64,000 nucleotides of DNA from an uncultured Arenicella sp. (GTDB taxonomy: Bacteria; Pseudomonadota; Gammaproteobacteria; Arenicellales; Arenicellaceae). The stretch lies in NCBI GenBank assembly GCA_937974565.1, contig CALJWL010000028.1:1-64000 (forward strand), read 5' to 3'. The stretch's first letter is position 1. Each line of letters begins with the position of its first letter. The notes below the pieces were generated by a model that ran no database searches, was not told the origin of the DNA, and was given only the letters and a program-made list of their open reading frames with translations. Position numbers and translations under genes: made by a program. Of this stretch, positions 23,701 through 31,900 are shown piece by piece.

Positions 23701-24537
23701 AATGTAAATGGGTGTCACTACTTTAGGGTTGTCTTGGCAAAAACCAACAGCATCAATGAAACCCACACTATTGCCCGTAAGATTATTATCATCAATGAAC
23801 AAGGTGGTTGAACCATTATCCGCTCCAACAAAGCTCGGTTGAAGACCAAAGAGTGAGTCAACAAACTCCAAGCGCCATGGCCCACTGCAACTCGGGGTCA
23901 ATTCATAGCTGCCAATGGCACCCACCGATGGAGACCCACTGCCATCACGCGAGGTGGTGGTGCCACACACGACATTGTCGGCGCCATAGGCGGTGATCGT
24001 AACACCAGCCAGACCAGATTCTCCTAAGTTGAAAGCACCATTGCTGTTTTGATCCGCGTAGACTGAGCCGGATATCGGCGCAGCGGTAACCGGAGTAATA
24101 GTCCCCCCTGAAAGCGACAGTGTGCCTGCAACTTGTGGTGAAGAACCATCGACGGTATAGGTTATAGTCCAACCGGTTCCTGGAGACGTCTCGGTAATCG
24201 TGTAATCGCCAAACGGCAAACCAGTAAACGTATCGGTAGCACCGTCAACCAAGGTATCATTAATAGAGGTAAACCCAGCTGGCCCTGTAACGGTATAGGA
24301 AAATGCCATGCTCGGCACAGGCGTTCGACCATTCCAGTCAACTAATTTAGTCACGCTCAAGGAGCCGGTGGCCAGCGCCAATGTTGATGACAGCATGCAA
24401 ACCATTGCTGCAACAATAAGTGCTAACGCTCTTAGGTAACTTGGCACTGGGCCTGTGTGTGCGCGTTCTAACAGTGCCGGTTTTATGCTTTTAGTTAAAC
24501 GAGCTGTTACACACAACCTATTTTGTTTGCGTCCCAT
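14509..24537 (-). CDS. Giant SdrD-B-repeat surface protein, N-terminal part (frameshifted at residue 3248)
   Basis: A 3,342-codon open frame starting at ATG 24537, with AAGGGG about 8 bp upstream. An extended signal peptide has its hydrophobic core at about residues 35-56, followed by a prealbumin-like domain (SLSVTKLVDWNG...FGDYTITETSPG) and one B-type domain. A region of about 400 residues with propeller-like features precedes another B-type domain. From residue 889 come twelve tandem repeats of 173 residues (VSLGSTVF.D.NNNG ... DEDDNGLQ ... GDMRLDFGF), then two diverged domains. The frame leaves the repeat sequence at the G7 run; the last 94 residues are frameshift sequence. It is probably a surface adhesin or fibrous coat protein of the calcium-binding SdrD-like type. 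The export route is not visible. Confidence 0.88.
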   Translation of the reverse strand: MGRKQNRLCVTARLTKSIKPALLERAHTGPVPSYLRALALIVAAMVCMLSSTLALATGSLSVTKLVDWNGRTPVPSMAFSYTVTGPAGFTSINDTLVDGATDTFTGLPFGDYTITETSPGTGWTITYTVDGSSPQVAGTLSLSGGTITPVTAAPISGSVYADQNSNGAFNLGESGLAGVTITAYGADNVVCGTTTSRDGSGSPSVGAIGSYELTPSCSGPWRLEFVDSLFGLQPSFVGADNGSTTLFIDDNNLTGNSVGFIDAVGFCQDNPKVVTPIYINGDQSGAQSVMASVNYDRTGNAATVAQASQIGSTWGLAYQRDTDVLYASAVVKRHSGLGSLGIAGIYAISDPAGTPSPSNFVDVGALGIDFGTIGSNAARGLPANVVEQNTDAAAYGQAGVIGIGDIDISDDNATLWMVNLNNRSLVSLDVAGGVAPSAAQEFDVLGTAGVPSCTDGVLRPWALKLRGDTGYLGAVCTGENQADAGVAGAGLTLNIARNLVAYVFSFNTSDPMGTFTQELEVPLNYSKEGANDAGVNTDIWMPWRNTYNDALYNGILGQRPTPMLTDLEFGDDDHLILGFADRSGFQIGGLNRQPDNPGAITSFAFPGGGAIGIQIGGDVLKACEDGTGSFILENNGSCGGVSGSGPANSGPGGASFFDARSGINAHREASTGGLAVLPGSGETVYSAMDPETTIFSGGFQWNNTVANGARVAGFQLWNGTEFDVGFGGGGRFGKANGQGDVEILCDQAPNQIGNRVWDDFDQDGIQDPGEPGLNGVEVVLTPVAGGSPTMITTSGDGNYLFQVNPQTAYTVTIPSAPTGYVLSPINAEGNASNDSQIDVRDSDAFDDVGVATINYSSGLAGHNNHSLDFGFFIRPNSTVVINNTAPPSVSLGSTVFGDLNNNGIQDAGELGIPNVRVQVFNDSGVEIQVGADGILGNADDSSGGMLTDVNGNYFFQDLLDGNYQVRIPVSNFMASGALATTPSSSTDIATTANTDATGVDEDDNGIQTAGSATAVVSPMINLADGTETATETNLGGSGGDAQDNANDDNGDMRLDFGFYAPVSLGSTVFSDLNNNGTQDAGEPGVENVLVQLFTSVGVEVPVGPDGILGTADDSVGGMMTDGAGNYHFQNLVSGDYEVRVPVSNFAAVTGALNDLNTSSTDIASSTNTDATGVDEDDNGLQTGGAATIVVTPIINLTAGAETAVETNAGGSGGDALDNADESSGDMRLDLGFYAPVSLGSTVFGDLNNNAIHDAGESGLANVVVQLFSATGVEVPVGPDGILGNADDALGGISTDSSGNYHFQNLVSGDYEVRIPASNFAVGNALQLYQGSSTDIPSTANTDATGIDEDDNGLQIGGPGTQVVSPIVNLTAGNENAVETNVGGSGGDILDNTNESNGDMRLDFGFFQAVSLGSTVFNDVNNNGTQDSGESGLIGVNVRLFNDLGIEIEVGPDGMLGTLDDSTGGVLTSANGNYYFDGLPPGDYQVRLPVSNFATGNGLAATPSSSTDIVTTPNTDGSAVDEDDNGLQVGGSASAVVSPIINLTAGAETGLETNLGGSGGDAQDNAIENNGDMRLDFGFYDPVSLGSTVFNDANNNGVQDPTETGIANVNIQLFTSAGAEVLVGADGILGTADDAVGGMFTNGSGHYHFQNLVSGDYEVRIPSSNFTGANALENMGTSSTDLTTTANTNGSGVDEDDNGLQPGGSGTAVVSPTITLTAGAETAAESNVGLSGGDALDNADENSGDMRLDFGFYAPVSLGSTVFADANNNGLHDAGERGLANVVVQLFDNTNAEVPVGPDGILGTLDDAIGGVTTNINGNYHFQNLTGGDYEVRIPVSNFDTGNALASYLGSSTDIVSTPNTDASGVDEDDNGLQAGGPGTQVVSPIINLTAGAETGAETNNGSSGGDALDNGNENNGDMRLDFGFFQTVSLGSTVFSDINNNAIQDSSETGLGNVVVQLFDGAGGEVLVGADGMLGSSDDGAGGVLTDANGNYYFDGLPPGDYRVRIPDANFSVGNGLNNLPSSSTDIATTASTDASGIDEDDNGLQPNGSGTQVESPIINLTAGAETAPETDVGGSGGNAQDDANEANGDMRLDFGFYDPVSLGSTVFNDADNNGLHELGESGVQNVVVQLFANSGAEIPVGPDGILGTADDTLGGVQTDSNGNYHFQNLVSGDYQVRVPISNFAVTGALQGLPTSSSDIVTTPNTDNSGVDEDDNGLQAGGSGTIVTTPIINLTAGAEANVETDLGGSGGEALDNADENSGDMRLDLGFYTPVSVGSTVFADVNNNAMHDATEVGIANVVVQLFTDSGVEIPVGPDGILGSLDDALGGVVTDGNGNYHFQNLVTGDYQVRIPISNFTGGGALMVNTGSSSDIVSTTSTDATGLDEDDNGIQAGGFGTEVVSPVINLTANAETNAETDAGGSGGNVQDDSAETSGDMRLDFGFFAPVSLGSTVFNDINNDGQQAAGELGIANVVVELLNAAGAEVLVGSDGILGTIDDASGGMLTDASGNYFFQSLPPGDYQVRLPISNFTTGGALQVLASSSTDISTTPNTDAAGVDEDDNGLQVAGSGTQVLTPIVTLTDNGEVGLETNVGGSGGNAQDDVDDDNGDMRLDLGFYAPVSLGSTVFGDLNNNGLHEAGESGIENVTVQLFSSTGVEIPVGPDGILGSADDALGGVLTDGNGNYHFQNLVSGDYQVRVPVSNFVGGGALVAASTSSTDITTTANTDASGIDEDDNGIQAGGSGFAVVTPTINLTAGAETAVETNAAGSGGDALDNANESSGDMRLDLGFYAPVSLGSTVFNDVNNDGMQNVGETGIANVRVRLFTASGVEIPVGADGVLGTLDDAVGGTLTDGDGNYYFQNLVSDDYQVSIPLTNFTVGNALNEFPSSSADISTTPNTDNTGVDEDDNGLQTAGIGTEVVSSIVNLAAGAEINPETDTAGSGGAAQDDAAETNGDMRLDFGFFQPVSLGSVVFEDDNQNAVVDTTDGDGVQQADELGINGAIVSLFTSTGRPVIVDTNGVYTADQSGANNSVVTSNSWNGPTGAVTVPDGSYNFSGLPAGDYIIRVEPGVVFAPSPVQNATVDTRNLDSNLDLNRVTVHGTWESGVIALVANSTPNGELDANGVAEVDPSGINQFDDQSSDLTVDFGFVQSVAIGNTVWLDNGVGNGDANDGILNGSEVGINGVTVELYRRGDLAGTDAPVATQLTDSQGHYLFTLLTPDTYFVHIPESNFVANGPLVGLTSSAPEGGTRKTTMTVMKMALIRESLVVSPVRIFNCWWGLSQWARVAIMITCLTHNWMTAQTARLTLVLCPCKSALLATMCGWMKTPTENKTRANPVFQTLS
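14794..14800 (-). other. G7 homopolymer at the frameshift joining two halves of the giant gene
   Basis: On the coding strand the upstream frame reads GAG GGG GGG ACA, giving the pattern G_GGG_GGG. After this run the upstream frame turns into non-repeat sequence and stops 94 codons later. The -1 frame continues directly as GDTQDDDDSDENG and on to DSTVDFGFVP, typical of the domain family. One extra G, or a -1 ribosomal slip on the run, would give a continuous product of about 5,412 residues. Confidence 0.88.
15643..21873 (-). repeat. Array of twelve 519-bp coding repeats
   Basis: Twelve consecutive copies of a 173-codon unit, measured from the VSLGSTVF motif of unit 1 (21873) to the same motif after unit 12 (15642): 6,231 bp, averaging 519 bp. 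The protein motifs DGILGTADD, GNYHFQNLVSGDYEVRIP, VDEDDNGLQ and GDMRLDFGF recur in register. Neighbouring units differ at many synonymous positions, so the array is not a fresh duplication. Confidence 0.93.
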
Positions 24538-25067
24538 TGACTGCCCCTTTTGTCAGATGTCAGATCACGCACAGCATTACAAATTGACACACCAGTCAAC
24601 CGCAAAGCGCTTACGCATGAATGTATTCGGAATGATAAAAAGGGGGAAACGTACGCATGCGAACGGAGATCATGAGAACTCAACACGCATTGATAGAAAG
24701 TTCGCAGCAAGCAGACGAGAGCTGCGTCTCTAAGAAGAATACAATTAAGCAATTTGAGCATCACTAACATGAAGTGCCCAAATTTAAATCGGTTTGAAGC
24801 ATTGCATGCACCCAACCCAAAAAATTAGTAACCATGTACCATCCCCCCACAGGATCCCTAGTTATTAAGTATTGCTAATTGTTAAAATCAGTCTATAACA
24901 AATCCATACAACTATGCAACTGTAAAATATCTCACATTATTTAACATTTGATGATAAGCAAAATAAAAATGGTTTTGCTGATGTGGATCTTAATGATCGA
25001 CACATATCTAATTAACTGGCGTTTGTAATCAGAATAAGCGCGTATCAAGAGATAAAAGAAACGGCAA
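24538..25067. other. 530-bp intergenic region, upstream of the giant gene
   Basis: No convincing gene. It is AT-rich and must hold the minus-strand promoter of the giant gene. Near 24584-24599 there is a small inverted repeat (TTGAC, 6 bases, GTCAA) that includes a TTGACT-like -35 on the minus strand, but the best -10 candidate (TAATGC) is only about 14 bases away, so I do not call a promoter. A 7-bp inverted repeat (AGCAAAA/TTTTGCT) lies at 24957-24979, downstream of the next gene. Confidence 0.4.
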
Positions 25068-26003
25068 TTATTGAGACTGGATTGACATCAAGCGCCAGTG
25101 ATTTGTCTCAGGCATAAGAATAAAAAAATACTTCTTGTAGCGCCTCATGGTTTCTGCGGCTGGGCGATAGGCGAATTCGGTGTCGTCTAAAACCATGGCT
25201 AATCGGCCTGACGGATCAGCTTTGAATCGTATTTTACGAATTTGGGTACTGTCGCCGTTTTTCTGCTCTAACAATGAGAGTTGACGTTGCGGTGCTTGTC
25301 CTTTGGTGAAACCACCGTCGTTTCGTAAACGCACCGAATACAAGTTCGATGAACGCGCATCACCGTAGTACAACTGCTTACCTTTGGGTGAATTGAACAC
25401 AGCCAAACTGAGCGCATCCACACCGTTAAAACGGCTTAAAACTTTGCCAGTGGTTAAGTCTAACTGATAAATAATGCCCGCCACCTGTGCTGGTGTGGAG
25501 TGTGCCACCGAGCTTACGTAAAGCGAATTGGTTTGACAATCAATTGCCAAACCGAGTGTCCCAAAGGGGTTTGATTGCGTTTGCTCTGCTGGTTTAGGCA
25601 GATCAACAAACACCTCAATATCACCGCTACCAGAATGGACCTTATAAATTCGATTGCGTTTGTCTAATGGATTGGTATCCAAAGCGATGCTGGGTATTGG
25701 CGCCACATAAATCGCACCTTGAGCATCACGAACGCTGCTACCAACATGCCCCGTGTTTTTCCAGCTTTCTTTTTGATACAACCGCCGTTGGCCTTGCAAT
25801 TCGCGAATTACAATGCCAGGTAATCTAGAAATACTGGTGTCAATTGCGACCGGTGTCTTTAGGTCCAGGTTTTGAATAAAGCGAGGCATGCCGGCACACG
25901 CATAAGCATCAATGTAAGGTCGAGTTTGGGCGGTTACGGTGGCGCATAAGCTCAGCCAAACGGTGGCTAAGAATGCGCTGACATGCCGATCAATACGCCT
26001 CAC
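25068..26003 (-). CDS. Exported propeller-like protein of unknown function
   Basis: Function unknown. The frame is open from an ATG at 26051, but I prefer GTG 26003. It overlaps the stop of the upstream gene as GTGA and puts a short basic n-region (RRIDRH) right before the hydrophobic core SAFLATVWLSLCATVTAQT of a signal peptide. The mature part of about 285 residues has repeated short segments such as IYVAPIPSIALDTNPLDKRNRIYKV, NSLYVSSVAH and KQLYYGDARSSNLYSVRL. These resemble blades of an SMP-30/NHL-type beta propeller. The overlap with the amine-oxidase-like gene suggests coupled translation and a joint role outside the cytoplasm. The propeller assignment rests on pattern only. Confidence 0.72.
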   Translation of the reverse strand: MRRIDRHVSAFLATVWLSLCATVTAQTRPYIDAYACAGMPRFIQNLDLKTPVAIDTSISRLPGIVIRELQGQRRLYQKESWKNTGHVGSSVRDAQGAIYVAPIPSIALDTNPLDKRNRIYKVHSGSGDIEVFVDLPKPAEQTQSNPFGTLGLAIDCQTNSLYVSSVAHSTPAQVAGIIYQLDLTTGKVLSRFNGVDALSLAVFNSPKGKQLYYGDARSSNLYSVRLRNDGGFTKGQAPQRQLSLLEQKNGDSTQIRKIRFKADPSGRLAMVLDDTEFAYRPAAETMRRYKKYFFILMPETNHWRLMSIQSQ

Positions 26004-27904
26004 TTCGAGCGCTCGATTGGCACAAACATTGGCCCAGCGGTGCAAGGCCATGTTTTGGTTTTAAGTGTACCGTCCACCACTTTGTTTTCAGCCCAACAGT
26101 ACTCTTGACCTTTTGTACCATCATTATTCATCTGCGGAACGTACCATAATATCTGCTGACGCCCCAGTAACTCTTCACGAGGTTGCATGAACTGCTCTGG
26201 GCCTTGTTCATGGTTACTGTTACAACAGCTGCCCAGAGTAACTAAGTCTCGATCACCTTCTTCCTTATTTGAGTTTTGGGCTGTGATATATATAAACGCG
26301 TTATCTCCTCGCCCACCGTCACCAAATTGACCGTGCGAGGGTTCCATCAGATACCCTTGGCCTTTAGCATCGATAATTCGGTGGCTGTATCGCTTATATT
26401 GCAAACGATCGGGCGTTTTTTGCTGGCTCCAGGATTCGTGTTTTATTGGCTGCCATTGGTCATCCCAGTCTTGTATTGAGTAATACGAATTATCAGACGA
26501 TTTACCTAAGTCCATACGAAAAACGGGACGATAAGTACCATTAGAGCCGCAGCCGCGACCATGACTCTTTAGCGCCACACGAAAACGCCCATCATCATAA
26601 AACTCATAACTCTCTTCATACCGATAATTGCACGGAGCGGGCCATGAGTGCTGTTGAAATTGCTGTGATATGGCAAAACCCACTTCTTTACCTTTAATGA
26701 AAATAGGGGTGATTTCAGGTCCTTGAAATGCAACCACCACCGCCGAGCTAAACATAGGGCAGCCAGTTGCATCACTGTAGCCAAATTTATCTTCTTGAGA
26801 ATAGCTAACATGCCAATCTACGACCTTAGCCGAGGCAAAAACAGGCGTTTCTGCGTATGTCGCATTGGCGATTCTCAACCCGTCAGAGCTGGTGATGTGA
26901 TAATCAAACTTCCAGCCATTTTGTTGGTGACTGGATACTTCCTCACAAAAGTTTTTGAACACATATTCATTCTCTAAAATACGTTCAGTAATCACTGTTG
27001 TTGGGCCTGCATTACCCACGTTTGTCCAACGTACTCCTACGACCTTCATGTCGGTTAAATCAACAATAACCCACATGGCCTTATCACCCAATACATACGT
27101 CGGCGCAACACACAGGTGTTTGGAGCGTTCGCATAAGGTGTCTCGAAGCGCGGATTTAGTATCCACCATTACAGGTCGAATATCACGAGCTTGGGTTTCA
27201 TCACCTATAAAGTCTAAATAGCGAGACACCTCTAATTGCACTGCCGGCTCAAATTTCGCAATGTCCACCGCAAGCGCCCTTAGTCGTTCGCTTAGCTCCG
27301 GTTGGGTCTCGGCTAGACTGCCTGTGGCGACTATTTTTTTTCCAATGACATCGACCAACGCACTAATGGAACTGTTAAAGTAAAAGTTGTAGAGATTGAC
27401 TCGATAACACTCAGTCGCCTCACAAGCACCATTAGTGCCAACAATATCCCCAGGTAAAGCGGGTTTTACTGACATCACTTCAGTTCGTAATGGTTTACCG
27501 TGCTGAGGTGAATACGAAGATTGCCGAACAGACTCGTTAGCTAACACCACATCTTGAGCCACTTTTTCTTTAGACCCTTGTTCAAGATTCAAACCCAGTA
27601 TGGGTACCTTTGATTCAAGCACTTCGGAGATGCGCTTCTGGTAACTTAATTTAGCCGGTGCTTCACTTGCATCAAACTGCAAAGCCACCAGGGCTAATTT
27701 GGCCTCATCGTAAGGCTGTTGGAGTGTTGTCGCCGAGGTCACACCATCAACCTCAGTAGCATTAAGGTGGTGAGTAAATAACAGCACAGAACTTAAAAAA
27801 AAGGACGCCGTTCGCAGCGATTTAAATACTTGCGAAACAATGCTGTGCTGAGTGCGATCCCCTACGATGTTAGACGACTCGAACGTACTAATGGAAAATT
27901 TCAA
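26000..27904 (-). CDS. Divergent copper-amine-oxidase-like exported protein
   Basis: A 634-residue product starting at TTG 27904, supported by AGGAG six bases upstream, with a long signal-peptide region (hydrophobic core about residues 33-44). Segments recall copper amine oxidases: GWKFDYHITSSDGLRIANATY (about 330-350), then VVDWHVSYSQEDKFGYSDATG. Next comes NYRYEESYEFYDDGRFRV (about 426-443), at the place of the N-Y-D/E-Y cofactor motif. If that alignment is right, the Asp/Glu is Arg, and the HxH copper-ligand segment is TYRPVFRMDL (457-466), so two copper ligands are absent. It may be a non-catalytic relative. It is the first gene of a two-gene unit with the propeller-like protein. Family call is moderate. 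Confidence 0.6.
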   Translation of the reverse strand: MKFSISTFESSNIVGDRTQHSIVSQVFKSLRTASFFLSSVLLFTHHLNATEVDGVTSATTLQQPYDEAKLALVALQFDASEAPAKLSYQKRISEVLESKVPILGLNLEQGSKEKVAQDVVLANESVRQSSYSPQHGKPLRTEVMSVKPALPGDIVGTNGACEATECYRVNLYNFYFNSSISALVDVIGKKIVATGSLAETQPELSERLRALAVDIAKFEPAVQLEVSRYLDFIGDETQARDIRPVMVDTKSALRDTLCERSKHLCVAPTYVLGDKAMWVIVDLTDMKVVGVRWTNVGNAGPTTVITERILENEYVFKNFCEEVSSHQQNGWKFDYHITSSDGLRIANATYAETPVFASAKVVDWHVSYSQEDKFGYSDATGCPMFSSAVVVAFQGPEITPIFIKGKEVGFAISQQFQQHSWPAPCNYRYEESYEFYDDGRFRVALKSHGRGCGSNGTYRPVFRMDLGKSSDNSYYSIQDWDDQWQPIKHESWSQQKTPDRLQYKRYSHRIIDAKGQGYLMEPSHGQFGDGGRGDNAFIYITAQNSNKEEGDRDLVTLGSCCNSNHEQGPEQFMQPREELLGRQQILWYVPQMNNDGTKGQEYCWAENKVVDGTLKTKTWPCTAGPMFVPIERSK

Positions 27905-27937
27905 TGTCTCTCCTGAGATGTTTTTCTTAATGCATTA

Positions 27938-27972
27938 CCTTAACTAAAACCTTAACTAAAACCTTAACTAAA
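27938..27972. repeat. Three tandem 12-bp repeats upstream of the amine-oxidase-like gene
   Basis: CCTTAACTAAAA occurs three times head to tail (27938-27949, 27950-27961, 27962-27972, the last one base short), 34-68 bp upstream of the TTG start at 27904. It could be a regulator-binding array or a spacer element in the promoter or leader. Confidence 0.8.
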
Positions 27973-28371
27973 TAGGCTGAGCATTCCTCATACGGTGAGC
28001 AACAACACACACAGTGACAACGCACACAAACCTTTAGTAAAGGTATTCTTAAAGGGGTCAATCAAGTAGCTTCACTCATGAGTCATTTTTGACAGCAGAG
28101 TAATGGCGTAGTGTTTGGGCATCTTAATCGAATGAGTTTTAAAACTCGAGTAAGGACTAACTCTCATTTACATTCGAGGCCCCTAAGATAAAAGTCACTA
28201 TGATAGCGCCGTCTGATATATATATACATCAAGCTCGGTGTCTTTGGCAAACCAAGCTTTTTTCTTTGAACCGCGGCAGCCAAATAAAGCACCAATGCCC
28301 ACCTTAGTTTTTGCCATTCCTTGACGTTACTTAGTGGGCAATCTAATCATCATTGAACGTTTTATCAAATC

Positions 28372-28401
28372 GCGCGCACCAACTTTTTAAAGTGAGCGCG
28401 C
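28372..28401. repeat. Inverted repeat downstream of greA
   Basis: GCGCGC arms (28372-28377 and 28396-28401) enclose an inner ACTTT/AAAGT stem. It sits about 70 bp past the greA stop. On the minus strand it is followed by GATTTGATAAAA, not a clean T-run, so terminator function is only possible. Confidence 0.4.
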
Positions 28402-28470
28402 CATCAAATCTCTTCGTCAAAACCTTTGCAAGCCGTTCCCCTCATTCTCACAAAGCCAACCGCCTAAATA

Positions 28471-28950
28471 CTAGGCATCATAATTAACTGATACTACTTC
28501 GTAGGTTTTTTCCCCGGCCGGTGCCTGAAAAGTAAACTCGTCACCTTCCAGCTTGCCAATTAAAGCTTTACCGATTGGCGAACTGATTGAAATTTTTCCT
28601 TGATCAATATCAGCTTCTAAGTCACCCACCACTTGGTAACTCACTTCTTTGTCGGTGTCGACATCATAGAGTTTCACCAAAGTGCCAAATACTACTTTGC
28701 CGCTGATATTCAATTTAGCGGGGTCAATTACTTCGGCAACGCCTAGACTGCCTTCCAACTCTTTAATGCGACCTTCAATAAAGCTTTGTTGCTCACGCGC
28801 AGCATGATATTCCGCATTTTCCGACAAGTCTCCATGAGCTCTGGCTTCGGCAATGGCCTCAATAATTTTCGGTCTCTCAACACTCTTTAAGTTTTTAAGC
28901 TCGGCTTGCAGCCTTTCCGCACCTTTGGCGGTTAACAATACACGATCCAT
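28471..28950 (-). CDS. greA: Transcription elongation factor GreA
   Basis: Rescues backtracked RNA polymerase by stimulating cleavage of the 3' end of the transcript. The 159-residue product has the N-terminal coiled coil, with the acidic tip motif [23 protein letters not shown] at about residues 41-63, and the C-terminal FKBP-like domain ending in [15 protein letters not shown]. It follows carB by 42 bp in the common carA-carB-greA order. It starts at ATG 28950. Confidence 0.97.
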   Translation of the reverse strand: MDRVLLTAKGAERLQAELKNLKSVERPKIIEAIAEARAHGDLSENAEYHAAREQQSFIEGRIKELEGSLGVAEVIDPAKLNISGKVVFGTLVKLYDVDTDKEVSYQVVGDLEADIDQGKISISSPIGKALIGKLEGDEFTFQAPAGEKTYEVVSVNYDA

Positions 28951-28992
28951 TTTTCTATCTTTTATAAACTGATGTTTTACTTAATCTAAACG

Positions 28993-31900
28993 CTACTTAA
29001 GCGACTCATGCAAATCTTGCAATTTGCTAACACGCATTTCACACAATGCTTTATGAGCAGCTACCATAGCACGGGCCGAAGAAATATTCGTTGAATAGGT
29101 CACTTTGTGCATCAGTGCTTCACGACGAATCGTATACGAATCTCTCACTGACCCGGTAGTTGACGTTGTGTTAATGACCAAGTCAGCCTGATCATCGATG
29201 ATCATATCGACAATATGTGGTCGCCCTTCGGCAACTTTATTAACGGCTTTCACCTGAATACCCGCCGCCTCAAAAGCGGCAGCTGTGCCGCGTGTGGCGA
29301 CAATATTAAAACCTGCTCCGCTGAGATATTTGGCTAGCTCAATGGCCGCTTCTTTATCTGAATTACGTACGCTGAACAAGGCCGTGCCTGTCTGTGGTAT
29401 CACCGAACCACTGCCCTGCTGAGATTTATCATACGCCTCACCAAATGTGCGGCCCACGCCCATCACTTCGCCCGTCGACTTCATTTCAGGTCCCAGTAAT
29501 GTATCAACACCTGGGAATTTAACAAACGGAAATACCGCCTCTTTAACCGAATAGTAATCGGGAACAATTTCATCATCGATGCCTTGTTCATCCAGTGACT
29601 TACCAGCCATGCATAAAGCCGCCACCTTGGCTAACGGCCGAGATGTGGCTTTGGAGACAAACGGCACCGTACGCGAAGCTCGTGGGTTCACTTCCAGTAC
29701 GTAGATCGTGTTGCCTTTTATGGCGAATTGAACGTTCATTAAACCAATTACATTCAACGCAAGCGCCATTTTTTTGGTCTGCTCTCTGAGTTCAGTTTTT
29801 ATTTCTTCAGATAAGCTAAAAGGCGGCAGCGAACACGCTGAATCGCCGGAATGAACACCTGCTTCTTCAATGTGTTCCATAATGGCGCCAATAACAACCC
29901 GCTTACCATCACAGATAGCGTCAACATCCACTTCAATTGCATCGTTCAAGAAACGATCCAATAACACCGGTGACTCATTCGATACTTGAATCGCTGAGTG
30001 CATGTAATTTTTTAATGACGCGCTGTCGTGTACGATTTCCATTGCTCGCCCACCGAGAACATAAGACGGACGTACAACCAATGGATACCCAACTTCTTCC
30101 GCCAGAGACAGTGCGGTTTCTTCACTCGATGCAATACGATTAGGCGGTTGCTTTAGGTTTAAACGGTTCAATAGCGCTTGAAACTCTTCACGGTCTTCAG
30201 CGTCATGAATGGCTTTTGGCGAAGTACCAATGATTCGAGTGCCTTCGGCTTTTAGTGGTCTGGCCAGCTTCAATGGGGTTTGACCACCGTACTGAACAAT
30301 CACGCCTGTTGGGTCTTCTTTGTGGACGATTTCAAGCACATCCTCAAGCGTCAACGGCTCAAAGTAGAGTCGATCTGAAGTGTCGTAATCGGTTGATACA
30401 GTTTCAGGGTTACAGTTAACCATGATAGTTTGATAGCCATCTTCCCGTAACGCCATCGCCGCATGAACACAACAATAATCAAATTCAATACCTTGGCCTA
30501 TGCGATTGGGACCGCCACCTAGAACCATGATTTTTTTGGTAGTCTCAGGCTCAGCCTCACACTCATGCTCATAGGTCGAATACATATAAGCGGTGGCGGT
30601 GGAAAACTCAGCCGCACAAGAATCCACTCGTTTATACACAGGGCGCACATCCAATGCGTGACGTTTAGCACGAAATTGATCTTCGCTTACACCAAGAATT
30701 TCAGACAGTCGTACATCCGAAAAGCCTTTACGTTTCCAAGAAAACACTTGGTCCGCCGTTAACGAAGAGAGTGACGTTCGACTCACTAGTGATTCGGTTG
30801 CGATTAAATCTTCGATCTCAGCCAAAAACCAAGGTTCGATACCCGTTGCCTCATGCACGTCTTTAACGCTCAAACCTTCACGAAACGCTTGGCCGATGTA
30901 CCATAAACGATCGGCTTTCGGTACACGTAAAGCTTCGCTTAAACGTTGGGCCCGAGACTCGCCTTCAAGACCAACAAGCTGTGGTTCAAAACCATGACTG
31001 CCAATTTCCAAACTGCGCATGGCTTTTTGCAACGACTCTTGAAACGTTCGACCAATCGCCATTGCTTCACCCACAGACTTCATTTGAGTGGTTAATGTGC
31101 TGTCGGCTTGCGGAAACTTTACAAAGTCAAAACGCGGAATTTTGGTTACGACATAATCAATACTGGGCTCGAATGACGCAGGAGTTAAACCGCCCGTGAT
31201 TTCATTTCGTAACTCATCAAGCGTATAGCCCACTGCCAATTTGGCAGCCACCTTGGCAATGGGAAAGCCCGTGGCTTTGGATGCGAGTGCCGAAGAGCGC
31301 GACACACGAGGGTTCATCTCAATAATGATCATTCGACCCGTTTTCGGATCAATAGCAAATTGTACATTAGAGCCGCCTGTATCGACTCCAATCTCGCGCA
31401 GCACAGCCAATGAGGCATCACGCATAATTTGATACTCTTTATCGGTCAGTGTTTGGGCTGGCGCGACTGTGATCGAGTCCCCCGTATGCACTCCCATGGC
31501 ATCAAAGTTTTCAATTGCGCAAATGATGATGCAATTATCTTTGCGATCGCGAACCACTTCCATCTCATACTCTTTCCAACCGAAAATACACTCTTCGATT
31601 AGCAGTTCGTTGGTGGGAGATGCGTCTAGTCCGCGTTCGCAAATCTCCACAAACTCTTCTTTATTATAAGCAATACCACCGCCTGTTCCCCCCATGGTAA
31701 ACGAGGGGCGGATAATCACGGGCAAGCCTAAATCTTCAAGAATGTCAAACGACTCATCCATGGTATGAGCGATGTCACCACGGGCAATATCAAGCCCAAT
31801 TTTTTGCATCGCAGCTTTAAATTGGTCACGATCTTCAGCCTTATCAATGGCTTCCTTTTTTGCGCCAATCATCTCGACGCCATACTTTGCTAAAACGCCT

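Larger units (their letters stand above)
27905..28470. other. 566-bp intergenic region with repeats and palindromes, no gene
   Basis: It holds the triple 12-bp repeat at 27938-27972, a perfect 14-bp palindrome (GAGTTTTAAAACTC) at 28134-28147, a TATATATATA stretch near 28217 and the inverted repeat at 28372-28401. It separates the accessory locus from greA. No open frame here looks like a gene. Confidence 0.5.

Noticed and set aside
28217-28228. TATATATATA stretch as a promoter or phase-variable tract
   Set aside because: It is short, with no -35 partner and no gene at a suitable distance.
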